The notes under the pieces: generated by a model
Database searches by the model: none
Seen by the model: only the letters and a program-made list of their open reading frames with translations
What the model was told of the DNA's origin: nothing
Position numbers and translations under genes: made by a program
Shown here: piece by piece, positions 6,875-15,020 of the stretch
Numbering within the stretch: the stretch's first letter is position 1
How the letters are laid out: each line of letters starts with the position of its first letter
Virus record (IMG/VR): IMGVR_UViG_3300044712_000411
Location: 1 to 26,268 of that record
Direction: 5' to 3' (one strand)
Length of the DNA stretch: 26,268 bases
Source of the DNA: a virus

Positions 6875-7885
6875 ATGCGTAAATTATTTTTATTTTTGTT
6901 TTTAATGTCGTTGGGGTTTATAGCAAGGGCCGGAATAATTTACACGGGAAATGTTGTCAATGACCCTTGTGTTGCCAAAGATACAAACTACGATCAAGAC
7001 CTTACCATAACGAATGCCAACTACCTAACCTATGTTTCTTCTCATTCTCAAGCCTCTCCCAGCGTTGTCACATTTGTAGACGGAAAGAAATCAACCGCGA
7101 CAATAACTATAAATTCATCAATCGTGGAGACACCGACTGCTTTTGTGAGAATTACCGTGGCCGGTGTTGTCTTTGATAACAACACCAATTTTCAAATGGT
7201 TTCTACAGCAAGCGGAACCGCAAAGGCTTTGTCTGATGCAATGATGGCCAACACAACGGTAAACGCCTTAATCGTTTCTACCTGGTCAGCCGCCGGAGTT
7301 GTTACATCGACATCATTAACAACGGGTTTAAATGCCTATGATTTATATACGTCTACCCCGTTCGGATTTAGGCTGAATTCTTCCTCGACAGCAAGCACAG
7401 CCACATTTTTGAACGGTTTAGCCAGCGATGTTTCATCCTCTGGAGATACAATCACAGAGACAAATCATAGGTACGGGACAGGACTAGCAGTTCTCTTATC
7501 AACCGCTTCCGGTTCATCTATCGGTGGTTTGGTAGGTGGGACGACTTATTACGCGATTGCAAGTACCACGGATTTACTCAAATTATCTACAACGAAAGCC
7601 AATGCAATTGCAGGAACAGCGATTGACTTAGGAACACAAGCGGGAAACGGAACATTTACTTTGACCCCGCTAACAATTTCAAGCAGCCCTTCCTACAAAT
7701 GGCAAGCGTCAAACGATAACCTTAATTTCATTGACTTGGCGGTTTCTAGCGTCACCATTTCTGGCGCGGGTGTTGCAGGGTGGGATCTTGGGAACGTTCC
7801 ATACCGTTATTTGAGAATTAAATATGTTGCTCCGACGAATGGGTGCGGAACTCTTAAAATTGACGGAGCCGGAAGGGATTACTAG
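6875..7885 (+). CDS. Beta-rich virion-type protein with signal peptide
   Basis: A 336-residue protein preceded by AGGAG at 6861-6865. The first ~20 residues are a textbook Sec signal: two basic residues, a Leu/Phe core (LFLFLFLMSLGF) and an ARA-G cleavage site. The rest is Ser/Thr/Ala-rich beta sequence. Residues ~91-150 resemble the 'ITxxGxxF ... ALxxAM' module also found in the genes at 13645 and 16798. Residues ~200-260 (GGTTYYAIASTTDLLKLS) match a module common in phage fibres. The C terminus (YRYLRIKYVAPTNGCGTL) is typical of a phage surface protein. Two Cys (~33, ~326) could form a disulfide. Location is uncertain: virion, periplasm or cell surface. Confidence 0.7.
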   Translation: MRKLFLFLFLMSLGFIARAGIIYTGNVVNDPCVAKDTNYDQDLTITNANYLTYVSSHSQASPSVVTFVDGKKSTATITINSSIVETPTAFVRITVAGVVFDNNTNFQMVSTASGTAKALSDAMMANTTVNALIVSTWSAAGVVTSTSLTTGLNAYDLYTSTPFGFRLNSSSTASTATFLNGLASDVSSSGDTITETNHRYGTGLAVLLSTASGSSIGGLVGGTTYYAIASTTDLLKLSTTKANAIAGTAIDLGTQAGNGTFTLTPLTISSSPSYKWQASNDNLNFIDLAVSSVTISGAGVAGWDLGNVPYRYLRIKYVAPTNGCGTLKIDGAGRDY

Positions 7886-7887
7886 GA

Positions 7888-8949
7888 ATGAAATTAAGGT
7901 TTTTAATCTTATTTTCGTTATTGATCCCATCAATTTCATTTTGTGAAAGCGAAGTGATTAGGAATAAAATATTAATTGCTGATGTTTCTGGGAACGTTTA
8001 CAACGCGAATAAATTGATATTCCCAACCAATAGCTTAACCAACAATGGTGATGGTTCCTTTACGGTTGCTGGTTTTGATACGGCCGCAAATTACACTCTC
8101 AGCGGGACCTGGTACCATTACGGGTACAACACTTTTGCCGCAGGTTTTACTGCTGGGGCAGATTCGTACATATCCGCAAAATTTGGGATTGCGACTGATG
8201 TTCCAACACACTCATTAACATTAGGATCGACAGCAACAGGCTTAACTTTTTATAACACAACAGATCAGACGACAAATTATGAGCGGACTATTACGCAATA
8301 CACTTCAAACGAATTCAGAATAACAAGCACAAGCGGGGGAACAGGGACAACTCGCCCTTTAAGATTTGTTAGCGGATTCTCCACATATTATGTTCATCCG
8401 ACTGGTGGTGGTTTTAATAATTTTCACACTTGGAATATAACGTCAACCTCGATAAATCCTTCGGCTGGGATGTTTGGTGCTTTAAGCGTGTTAGGTCAAA
8501 CGAGTGGAACTACTAAAAATTTCAGAATAGCGCCGACTATAAATCAAAGCTCAACGGCCGGATATATCGCTTTTCAAATAGATGTAACAAGCACGACCGT
8601 CGGGAGTGGGAGCAAAACGTTATTGGATGCTTCGGTGGATAGCGTTTCAAGGTTTTCTATAGATTCATTCGGTAAAGTGACATCAAGCGCAACAATAACA
8701 GCCGCCGGAACAACAGGAGCCAGGACAATAAATACCCCAAAAGGTGTTGTTAATTTTGCGGCGGCGGCGACTTCTCTTGTTGTTACAAATAGCCTTGTAT
8801 CCACATCAAGCTTTATTGATTGCACAGTAAGAACAAATGACACCACGATGAAAGCGGCCGCGTGTGTTCCCGGATCAGGTTCATTCACAATTTATCCAAA
8901 TGCGGCACCGACAGCAGAAACAGCGGTGGGATTCACGGTATCTAATTAA
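7888..8949 (+). CDS. Tail-fibre-like protein with signal peptide
   Basis: A 353-residue protein beginning two bases after the previous stop. The N terminus is a Sec-type signal (MKLRFLILFSLLIPSISFC, cleavage near residues 19-20). Next comes a ~40-residue module (IRNKILIADVSGNVYNANK, ending FPTNSLTNNGDGS) that is clearly shared with the gene at 9163. The remainder is low-complexity beta sequence typical of fibres. The C-terminal domain (VNFAAAATSLVVTNSLVS; GSFTIYPNAAPTAE) is a type I recall from many phage fibre and appendage proteins. Likely an appendage or host-surface protein; the signal peptide makes the destination uncertain. Confidence 0.72.
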   Translation: MKLRFLILFSLLIPSISFCESEVIRNKILIADVSGNVYNANKLIFPTNSLTNNGDGSFTVAGFDTAANYTLSGTWYHYGYNTFAAGFTAGADSYISAKFGIATDVPTHSLTLGSTATGLTFYNTTDQTTNYERTITQYTSNEFRITSTSGGTGTTRPLRFVSGFSTYYVHPTGGGFNNFHTWNITSTSINPSAGMFGALSVLGQTSGTTKNFRIAPTINQSSTAGYIAFQIDVTSTTVGSGSKTLLDASVDSVSRFSIDSFGKVTSSATITAAGTTGARTINTPKGVVNFAAAATSLVVTNSLVSTSSFIDCTVRTNDTTMKAAACVPGSGSFTIYPNAAPTAETAVGFTVSN

Positions 8950-8960
8950 AGGAGTTTTAT

Positions 8961-9161
8961 ATGGTTGATGAAATTATTAACGTTGGAGTTGAACCAATTG
9001 AGATTGTGCCAACAATCATAAAAGAGGGTGAACAGCATTTTGAAAAAGTCCCCGTTGATCTAGAAGCCTTGATAAAAAATCAACAGGACGTAATTGCATC
9101 ATTGCAAGTGCAAATGGATAGGGCTAACGCTACATTACAATCGTTAATTTCTGCTAGATAA
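8961..9161 (+). CDS. Small coiled-coil protein between fibre genes
   Basis: A 66-residue acidic protein with a good Shine-Dalgarno (AAAGGAG, 8948-8954). The N-terminal half is extended and Val/Ile/Pro-rich, and residues ~32-66 form a helical, probably coiled-coil tail (LEALIKNQQDVIASLQVQMD). It has no signal peptide, unlike its neighbours on both sides. It might be a trimerisation or chaperone partner for the fibre-like proteins, but this is inferred only from position. Confidence 0.6.
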   Translation: MVDEIINVGVEPIEIVPTIIKEGEQHFEKVPVDLEALIKNQQDVIASLQVQMDRANATLQSLISAR

Positions 9162-9162
9162 A

Positions 9163-11067
9163 ATGAAAATTAAAACATTACTTTTAACCACATTTATTTT
9201 ATTTTCTTGCCTTATCGTTTTTGGTGAAACGGAAAATATTAGATACAAAACTTTAATTACAGATGAAACGGGAACGCCTCTTTATAACCCGAATGTAATT
9301 AAATTCCCTGCCAATACGGTTAATGATAATGGTGACGGTTCCTTAAGTATTGAAACTGATGGAAATTTGTCAAATGCGTTTCGGTCTTATGTCACAACAA
9401 TTGGTACGACTCCCGTCGATGGCTATCGGGTGAATCAATTCTTCCTAGCGTTAGATGCGGCAGGGCTTACCAGTTATTTGGTTGACGGGTGTTTTTTAAG
9501 GACGAATCAAAATATTGGATCGTCAACGAGTTTATTGACAATTCGCGGAGCAACGTCAACAATTGTGGGATCGCCTTCTATTGGGCCAAACGGAGTTGTC
9601 ACTAACGGATCAAGTCAATATGTTTACTGGGGAGTTTCAAACACAACGGCTTCATCTGTAGCAGTAACTTATAAAGGCGTTCCTCTCACACAGGTTTCAA
9701 ATGGTTGTATTTGGAGTTACCAAAACAATACTGGTTTAGGGACGGGGGCTGCATCAAATACGGGCGGGATGGATTTACAGTATAACGGATTAACTACGGG
9801 CTATGTTTTTACAGGTCAAGATGCGACGGTGGCAGTCACAAGCGCTATCACAGACCCCACTTCGTCGAGCGCCTCAACAATCCATGCGCAAAACCCCTAT
9901 GAACAAATTGATATTGTGACGAATGACAATGCGGCCTCCCCATCATTGACGGCGTATGTCGATGGCAAACTCTGTCTCAATGACACGTCTGGAAATGTTC
10001 AAACAACAGTGGCTAGAAATCGTTTTTATGTAGGTGCGAGAGAATACAACGCTGGTGGTGGCGGTGTCCAAAATTACGGTGTCGGAACACACACAAACTG
10101 GTTTTTATTTAACAAGGTTTTAAATGCAACAGAAGCCAAAGCGTTGTCCGATGCCATGCGGTGGCTTAACCCTGCTAAAAAGAACATTGTTTTTATTGGT
10201 GATTCAACGAGCGCTTGGCTTTCGTCAAAATCAACAGACTCGTGGACTTATCAATATTCAACCTTAAAAAAAGCTTCTGATTCTAGGATTTACAATACAG
10301 CGGTCAATGGGCAAAGTACCGGATTTTTTAACACAAACTATGATGATTTCGTGAAACGTTATCGCCCCGGCGTAAATGGAGTTGATGAATCTTATGCTTT
10401 CGTGTGGCTTGGGATTAATGACATTAACGGGGGCTCTTCGGACTCGACAACCTACACCGCTTTAAAAACATTGTGGGCCTCGTTAAAACGTGACGGGTTT
10501 AGAGTTTACGCCAACACTCTCATGCCTGGGACAAGTTATACCGGAAATAAAGAGACGTATCGTGTGGCATTAACCACGTCCATATTGAGCAACACGTCTT
10601 TATATGACAACGTTTACAGGCCAGACATTCTATTCCCCGACCCTAACGATTCAATATTTTATTTAGACGGTTTTCACCTTCAAACACTGGGAAATACTGT
10701 AATGGCAAACGCAGTTTCAGCCGATACAGTCAATGTCCCCTATGTCCCATTGACCTACGTTCTAACGGATTCGGCCACAATCGCGACAAATGCCGCTCTT
10801 ATTCCCGATGGTGGTTTGGCGTATGTAACGTTGGGAGGAAATCGGACACTTGGAAATCCAACAAACCCAAGAAGCGGGCAGAAAATAACATACAGATTTA
10901 CCCAAGATGGGACTGGAAACAGGACATTGGCATTAGATACACAATTCAGTACCGGGCCTTATACAGTCACGCTTTCAACGAATCCAAATAAAACAGATTA
11001 TTTGGAAGCTATCTATAATTTGATCGCGAACAAGTGGAACATTATAAATTTCCAGAAGGGTTATTGA
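9163..11067 (+). CDS. Tail-spike-like SGNH esterase with signal peptide
   Basis: A 634-residue multidomain protein. It starts with a hydrophobic Sec-type signal (residues ~1-22) and then the N-terminal module shared with the gene at 7888 (IRYKTLITDETG, NDNGDGS). A concanavalin/LamG-like beta sandwich (~130-335) follows. Next is an SGNH hydrolase with all four blocks: FIGDSTS (S348), NGQST (G383), GINDI (N419) and DGFH (D502, H505). The C-terminal beta domain (LGGNRTLGNPTNPRSGQKI) is of a type common at fibre ends. SGNH enzymes of phage spikes remove acyl groups from capsule or O-antigen. The gene follows the previous stop by one base without its own Shine-Dalgarno, so it is probably translationally coupled. 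Confidence 0.85.
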   Translation: MKIKTLLLTTFILFSCLIVFGETENIRYKTLITDETGTPLYNPNVIKFPANTVNDNGDGSLSIETDGNLSNAFRSYVTTIGTTPVDGYRVNQFFLALDAAGLTSYLVDGCFLRTNQNIGSSTSLLTIRGATSTIVGSPSIGPNGVVTNGSSQYVYWGVSNTTASSVAVTYKGVPLTQVSNGCIWSYQNNTGLGTGAASNTGGMDLQYNGLTTGYVFTGQDATVAVTSAITDPTSSSASTIHAQNPYEQIDIVTNDNAASPSLTAYVDGKLCLNDTSGNVQTTVARNRFYVGAREYNAGGGGVQNYGVGTHTNWFLFNKVLNATEAKALSDAMRWLNPAKKNIVFIGDSTSAWLSSKSTDSWTYQYSTLKKASDSRIYNTAVNGQSTGFFNTNYDDFVKRYRPGVNGVDESYAFVWLGINDINGGSSDSTTYTALKTLWASLKRDGFRVYANTLMPGTSYTGNKETYRVALTTSILSNTSLYDNVYRPDILFPDPNDSIFYLDGFHLQTLGNTVMANAVSADTVNVPYVPLTYVLTDSATIATNAALIPDGGLAYVTLGGNRTLGNPTNPRSGQKITYRFTQDGTGNRTLALDTQFSTGPYTVTLSTNPNKTDYLEAIYNLIANKWNIINFQKGY

Positions 11068-11258
11068 TGAGTTGTTTTAATTGTGAACACGGGAGCATTT
11101 TTCATTTTGGGTATATCGGCATGAAAGGCGGGTGCTTGCCGCCTGAATCATGTTGTGATTGCCTTGGTTATAATTTTGTCCCTACCGATGATGGCGGGAC
11201 GACACCTCTCATAAAACAAGAGGAAATAAAGGAGATTCAAAAATATGGCCGAAACTAG
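11067..11258 (+). CDS. Small Cys-rich hypothetical protein
   Basis: A 63-residue protein. The ATG at 11067 is preferred to an upstream in-frame GTG because AGAAGGG at 11054-11060 is spaced 6 bases away and the start overlaps the previous stop (TGATG). Six Cys are arranged as CFNC near the start and GCLPPESCCDC in the middle, together with His9 and His13. This would suit binding of one metal ion. The C terminus overlaps the scaffold gene by 14 bases. The role is unknown. Confidence 0.6.
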   Translation: MSCFNCEHGSIFHFGYIGMKGGCLPPESCCDCLGYNFVPTDDGGTTPLIKQEEIKEIQKYGRN

Positions 11259-12183
11259 CACAGCCGCACCGACACAGCCGCAAACCGGAAACGCTAAACC
11301 GGACGTAAATGCCCCCGTTGACGGTAAAAAAACGGTAGACGCTCAACCTAAAGCAACGGATCAAAAGCCGCCGGAAGGTTTAACGCCAGCAGAAAAGAAG
11401 GCTTGGAAATTGGCGGTCAATGGGAAAGAGACTGAACTTGATATTTCAGGAATCGAGTTTAAAGATCCTGCTTTAGAATCAAAGCTGAAAATGTTGGTTC
11501 AAAAAGGTTTGGGAGCGGACGAAAAATTTGAAAGATCATCGAAAGTTGAAAAGATGATGGAACAGTTTGTTTACTTGCTTAAAAATGACCCTGTTAAGGC
11601 GTTGACTCATCCGATGTTCGGCCATGACATGCGGAAATTGTCCGAGGAATACCTAGTTAAACAGCTTGAATTAGAGCAAATGGACCCGCGTGACAGGAAA
11701 GTTAAAGAATATGAAGAGCGGATGAAACAAATTGAAGAGGAACGCCAATTAAAAGAAGCAGAAGAGTCAAGATTAAAAAATGAAAAATTGCGTGAACATT
11801 ATTCAAAGGAATATTCTAACGATATTCTTTCAACACTTAAAAATTCAGGGTTGCCACAGTCTCCAATGACGGTAAAACGAATGGCGCACTATATGCACCA
11901 AGGTTTACAGCAGGGTGTCGAATTAAAAGCCGCAGATGTGATTGATATTGTTCGGCAAGATTATATGAACGACATTAAATCTCTCATGGGCGGTCTTGAT
12001 GAAGATAATTTATTGAATTTGTTGGGTGAGGATATCAGCACGAAAGTAAACAACGCAAGAATGAAGAAATTAAAAGGCGTTGGAAATCCTGTTCCGGTAT
12101 CAGAACAACCGAGTGTATTGAATAAATCGCCAAAATATAGAAGCACAAACGATTTTGAGAAGTTAATAAGTCAAAGAATTTAG
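11245..12183 (+). CDS. Putative scaffold protein
   Basis: A 312-residue protein directly upstream of the major capsid gene, the usual place for the scaffold. It has a disordered Pro/Ala/Thr/Gln-rich N terminus (~1-48) and then a short folded part (LAVNGKETELDISG). A highly charged coiled coil follows (~155-185, VKEYEERMKQIEEERQLKEA), and the tail is helical and basic. Scaffolds direct capsid assembly and leave the head before or during packaging. AAGGAGAT at 11227-11234 is a strong ribosome site. Sequence similarity between scaffolds is low, so the call depends on composition and position. Confidence 0.8.
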   Translation: MAETSTAAPTQPQTGNAKPDVNAPVDGKKTVDAQPKATDQKPPEGLTPAEKKAWKLAVNGKETELDISGIEFKDPALESKLKMLVQKGLGADEKFERSSKVEKMMEQFVYLLKNDPVKALTHPMFGHDMRKLSEEYLVKQLELEQMDPRDRKVKEYEERMKQIEEERQLKEAEESRLKNEKLREHYSKEYSNDILSTLKNSGLPQSPMTVKRMAHYMHQGLQQGVELKAADVIDIVRQDYMNDIKSLMGGLDEDNLLNLLGEDISTKVNNARMKKLKGVGNPVPVSEQPSVLNKSPKYRSTNDFEKLISQRI

Positions 12184-12196
12184 CCAAAGAAACGGA

Positions 12197-12252
12197 CATG
12201 GACGCGCAAGCCATCCATGGAAGGCAACAATCAAAAAGACGCGCAAGCTATC
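12197..12252 (+). repeat. 15-bp direct repeat with hairpin upstream of the capsid gene
   Basis: GACGCGCAAGCCATC at 12201-12215 returns as GACGCGCAAGCTATC at 12238-12252, with one mismatch. The 37-base offset is not divisible by three, so this is a nucleotide-level element rather than a protein repeat. The first copy lies inside an inverted repeat, CATGGA (12197-12202) and TCCATG (12214-12219), with an 11-base loop. The 120-base gap has no convincing gene, and the capsid Shine-Dalgarno follows at its end. It may be a regulatory or mRNA-processing element. Confidence 0.55.
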
Positions 12253-12303
12253 TTCACGAGGTTGAAATCCGAGGCCAGAAAAAAATAAAAAGGAGAAACT
12301 TAT

Positions 12304-13578
12304 ATGGCAACAGTAGCAACAAACTTAAGTGGACTCTTTAAGGAAACCTATGCCGACGTAGTTATTCAACTCGTCCCTGAGGTTGCCAAACTGGTGAAGA
12401 TGGTGGATTTCGTCCCCAGTGATAAAGAGATCGGAAACTTGTATCACCAACCCGTGATCGTGAATAACGAGCATGGTGTGACTTACGCAGCTCAAAACGG
12501 TGGAGCCTTTACGCTTAATGCCGCGATTGCGATGAATATGCAGGACGCTCAAGTACCAGGCGCCCAAATTATTCTTCGCTCCGCCATTGATTATGAAAGC
12601 GCCGCTCGTGCGTCTAATGATCGAAAGGCTTTTGTGAAAGCAACAAGCTTACTTGTAAAAAACATGATGGAATCTATGCGGAAACGCGTGGAAGTTGCTT
12701 CATGGTATGGTGCAGACCCAGACGGATTGGGTCAGACTTCATCCTCAGCTAATGCCAGTGCCACGAGTACGGTTTTGCAATTAACGACCGCTTCTTGGTC
12801 AACCGGTATTTGGGCTGGTTCTGAAAATTCTACTTATCAGTTCTATAAAGATTCTGATGATTCTCTTGTTTCTTCTAGCACAGACTCTATTTTCACTATT
12901 TCCGCCGTTGACGTGGAAAACCGAAAATTGACTGTGACCGGAACAGCGACAGGAATTACTGCTCTTGACATTGCCGCCGCCGCTGGTGCGTTGAATATTT
13001 TCTACAACGGAGCCAAAGCCAAGGAAATGTCAGGACTGTCAAAAATTCTTCAAAACACCGGAACATTGTTCAACGTTTCCGCTACTACATACAACCTGTG
13101 GAAAGCGAATTCGTACAATGTTTCTTCGACCGCGTTCACGTTTGGAAAAGCCATTTCCGGCTTAGCCAATGCCGTGGGCAAAGGACTTGAGGAAAAAGTG
13201 ACCCTGTGGTTGAACCCGCGAACTTGGGGAAATATCAACACAGACCTGGCCGCACTCCGACGCATGGATTCTTCATGGAAAGCTGAAAAAGGTGAGAATG
13301 GAAATAAATCTATTACCTATTACAGCCAAAATGGTGAGATTGAATTGGTTTCTCACTCTGTCATCAAAGAGGGAGAGGCTTTTGCAATTCCTATGCAACG
13401 CGTGAAACGTCTTGGAGCCGTTGACATTACATTCAAAACCCCTGGAATGGGCGAAGATGAGTTTTTCTTGCATCTTGCCGACTCTGCCGGGTTTGAATTG
13501 CGATGCTATACGGATCAGCACATTTTCTTAGAAACGCCCGCTAAGGCGGTTCGTTACTATGGGATTGTGAATACTTAA
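12304..13578 (+). CDS. Major capsid protein
   Basis: A 424-residue protein with AAAAAGGAG just upstream. It follows the pattern I know for the HK97-fold capsid proteins of P22-like and related podoviruses. There is a helical N terminus, a long helix (DRKAFVKATSLLVKNMMESM) and then a variable Ser/Thr-rich insert (~145-200). The conserved part follows (EMSGLSKILQNTGTLFN; TLWLNPRTWGNI), and the protein ends with PMQRVKRLGAVDITFKTPGM and RCYTDQHIFLETPAKAV. It forms the icosahedral shell. Codons ending in C (AAC, ATC, TTC) look more frequent than in neighbouring genes, as expected for the most abundant product. Confidence 0.9.
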   Translation: MATVATNLSGLFKETYADVVIQLVPEVAKLVKMVDFVPSDKEIGNLYHQPVIVNNEHGVTYAAQNGGAFTLNAAIAMNMQDAQVPGAQIILRSAIDYESAARASNDRKAFVKATSLLVKNMMESMRKRVEVASWYGADPDGLGQTSSSANASATSTVLQLTTASWSTGIWAGSENSTYQFYKDSDDSLVSSSTDSIFTISAVDVENRKLTVTGTATGITALDIAAAAGALNIFYNGAKAKEMSGLSKILQNTGTLFNVSATTYNLWKANSYNVSSTAFTFGKAISGLANAVGKGLEEKVTLWLNPRTWGNINTDLAALRRMDSSWKAEKGENGNKSITYYSQNGEIELVSHSVIKEGEAFAIPMQRVKRLGAVDITFKTPGMGEDEFFLHLADSAGFELRCYTDQHIFLETPAKAVRYYGIVNT

Positions 13579-13590
13579 TATTGTTTAAAT

Positions 13591-13620
13591 GCGGTGGGGT
13601 TCATTCTTGGGCCTCACCGC
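13591..13620 (+). terminator. Hairpin terminator after the capsid gene
   Basis: GCGGTGGGG (13591-13599) can pair with CCTCACCGC (13612-13620) in a 9-bp stem with one G-U pair, closing a 12-base loop. It is followed by TTATAAAATTT, so the U-tract is weak. A partial terminator after the capsid gene is common in phages and keeps capsid mRNA in excess over downstream genes. Confidence 0.6.
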
Positions 13621-13644
13621 TTATAAAATTTGAGGAGATAAACT

Positions 13645-14205
13645 ATGTCAAGAGCTAGAATTTTAATCAATGTCGATGAAACGTCAGGAACGCTGGACGC
13701 TATTTTAAGGCCTTTAGCTACAGATCCAGCGCCGGGGATTCAACGATTGGCCGCTTATTTAGAAGGGATTGCCGGAGGCGTTTGTAATGGAAGCGTGAGA
13801 ATTACCACGAATTGCGTAAAAGCCAGTCAAACTGGAACTTTTACAGATAAACCAACAGCCAATGACACAATCACTATTAATGGAGTTGCTTTTACTGCTA
13901 AAAATTCAGGGGCCGCCGCTAATGAATTCAACATCGCGAATAGCGGAGTTGCCGCCACGGATGCAATAAACAATGCCACAGCATTGGCCGCCGCGATCAA
14001 CGCATCAACAAGTGCAAAGATCGTTAATCAGGTAACCGCATCATCTTCCGGTGCCGTTCTTACTCTTACCGCGAATATCCCCGGAACCAATGGAAATTTA
14101 TTCACCGTTACTGAAGCTATGAATAATTTCACATTAGCCGGAACAACGTTTGCTAGTGGAACAGAGGGAACCGAAGTTATTATGAATCACGGAATAACAG
14201 TCTAA
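13645..14205 (+). CDS. Putative capsid decoration or head-associated protein
   Basis: A 186-residue protein with a strong GAGGAGAT site. Residues ~1-55 (SRARILINVDETSGTLDAIL; GIQRLAAYLEGIAGG) form one unit. Residues ~70-175 are an Ala/Thr-rich beta module (DTITINGVAFTAK, then DAINNATALAAAINASTSAK, then a terminal strand set). The same kind of module is inserted in the nozzle gene and, more distantly, in the gene at 6875. The place after the capsid gene and the beta-rich, adhesin-like sequence suggest a head decoration protein. This is an inference from position and composition. Confidence 0.6.
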   Translation: MSRARILINVDETSGTLDAILRPLATDPAPGIQRLAAYLEGIAGGVCNGSVRITTNCVKASQTGTFTDKPTANDTITINGVAFTAKNSGAAANEFNIANSGVAATDAINNATALAAAINASTSAKIVNQVTASSSGAVLTLTANIPGTNGNLFTVTEAMNNFTLAGTTFASGTEGTEVIMNHGITV

Positions 14206-14219
14206 AATAGGGGTTTTCT

Positions 14220-15011
14220 ATGTCTCAATCCGCTGTATTAAACGGAGTTACTTATACGATCCCAGACGTAGGGGAATCCCTACCGTCTGTCAATTGGGGT
14301 CAAAATCTAACCGATTATTTTACTGCTATTCCAAACGCCGTTCTTCAAAAAACAGGAGGAAATTTTACTCTAACGGCAGATGTGGATTTCGGTTCTAGTT
14401 ATGGTATTAAATCTACTTATTATAAATCGAGAGCTACCAATATATCTTCCGTTGGTGTTGGAAGGTTTGGAAATGCAGAACTTTTAGGGTGGAGAAATCA
14501 AGGGAATACCGCTGATATTACTCTAGGAGTAGATTCATCTAATATCCTAGCCCTTGTAGGAAATACGGGGCTTGCGATAGATTCAACTCGGAGATTTTAT
14601 TTTGATGGTGGTGGCGACACATACGTCGCAGAATCTTCAGCTAATGTTTTGAGAATAACTACCGGTAGCTCTGTTTCAGCAGAATTTTATTCAACGGCAA
14701 TAGCTCTTAAAGGATGTTTTGTTACAAGTCAGACATTATCAGATAATGTAGATGTCACTGGGGTTACGTTCGTAAGATACGATGGGGCGGGAATCCCTTT
14801 AACATTAAATGGGTTAAGTTCTGGGTCATCGAATCAAACAATATATATTTTCAACATAGATTCTTCGGCAAGCGTCACGATAAAGCATAATAATGCTGGA
14901 GGAACTCAAAAATTCTTAACACCTGGAGGAACTGATTACGTTTTAACAGCTCGATCAGGAGTCACCGCATTATTTGATATTTCAGGGTTTTGGGTTATTT
15001 TGGATAAATAA
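14220..15011 (+). CDS. Tail-fibre-like protein
   Basis: A 263-residue protein. The N terminus (VLNGVTYTIPDVGESLP, then WGQNLTDYFTAIPN) is the attachment domain I recall from many phage fibres. It is followed by a pattern also common there (GNFTLTADVDFGSSYGIKS, YYKSRATN, ELLGWRNQGNTADITLGVDS). The C-terminal ~95 residues (NVDVTGVTFVRYDGAGIPL; KFLTPGGTDYVLTARSG) form a beta domain. Unlike the genes at 6875, 7888 and 9163, it has no signal peptide. It is probably a virion fibre or head fibre. Confidence 0.75.
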   Translation: MSQSAVLNGVTYTIPDVGESLPSVNWGQNLTDYFTAIPNAVLQKTGGNFTLTADVDFGSSYGIKSTYYKSRATNISSVGVGRFGNAELLGWRNQGNTADITLGVDSSNILALVGNTGLAIDSTRRFYFDGGGDTYVAESSANVLRITTGSSVSAEFYSTAIALKGCFVTSQTLSDNVDVTGVTFVRYDGAGIPLTLNGLSSGSSNQTIYIFNIDSSASVTIKHNNAGGTQKFLTPGGTDYVLTARSGVTALFDISGFWVILDK

Positions 15012-15020
15012 GGGGGCGTG

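Noticed and set aside
8574-8888. 104-codon - strand frame inside the fibre-like gene
   Set aside because: It is explained by the low-complexity Thr/Ser/Ala codons of the + strand gene; no ribosome site.
10051-10058. GCTGGTGG, the E. coli Chi sequence
   Set aside because: One 8-base match is expected by chance in a window this size, and it encodes part of a Gly-rich stretch.
7220-10158. Identical octapeptide AKALSDAM in the proteins at 6875 (residue 116) and 9163 (residue 325)
   Set aside because: The surroundings do not align, the domains differ, and the codons differ at third positions; most likely coincidence.
12198-12344. 48-codon ORF starting in the scaffold-capsid gap
   Set aside because: It runs into the capsid gene out of frame, has no ribosome site, and the 15-bp repeats inside it are in different frames.
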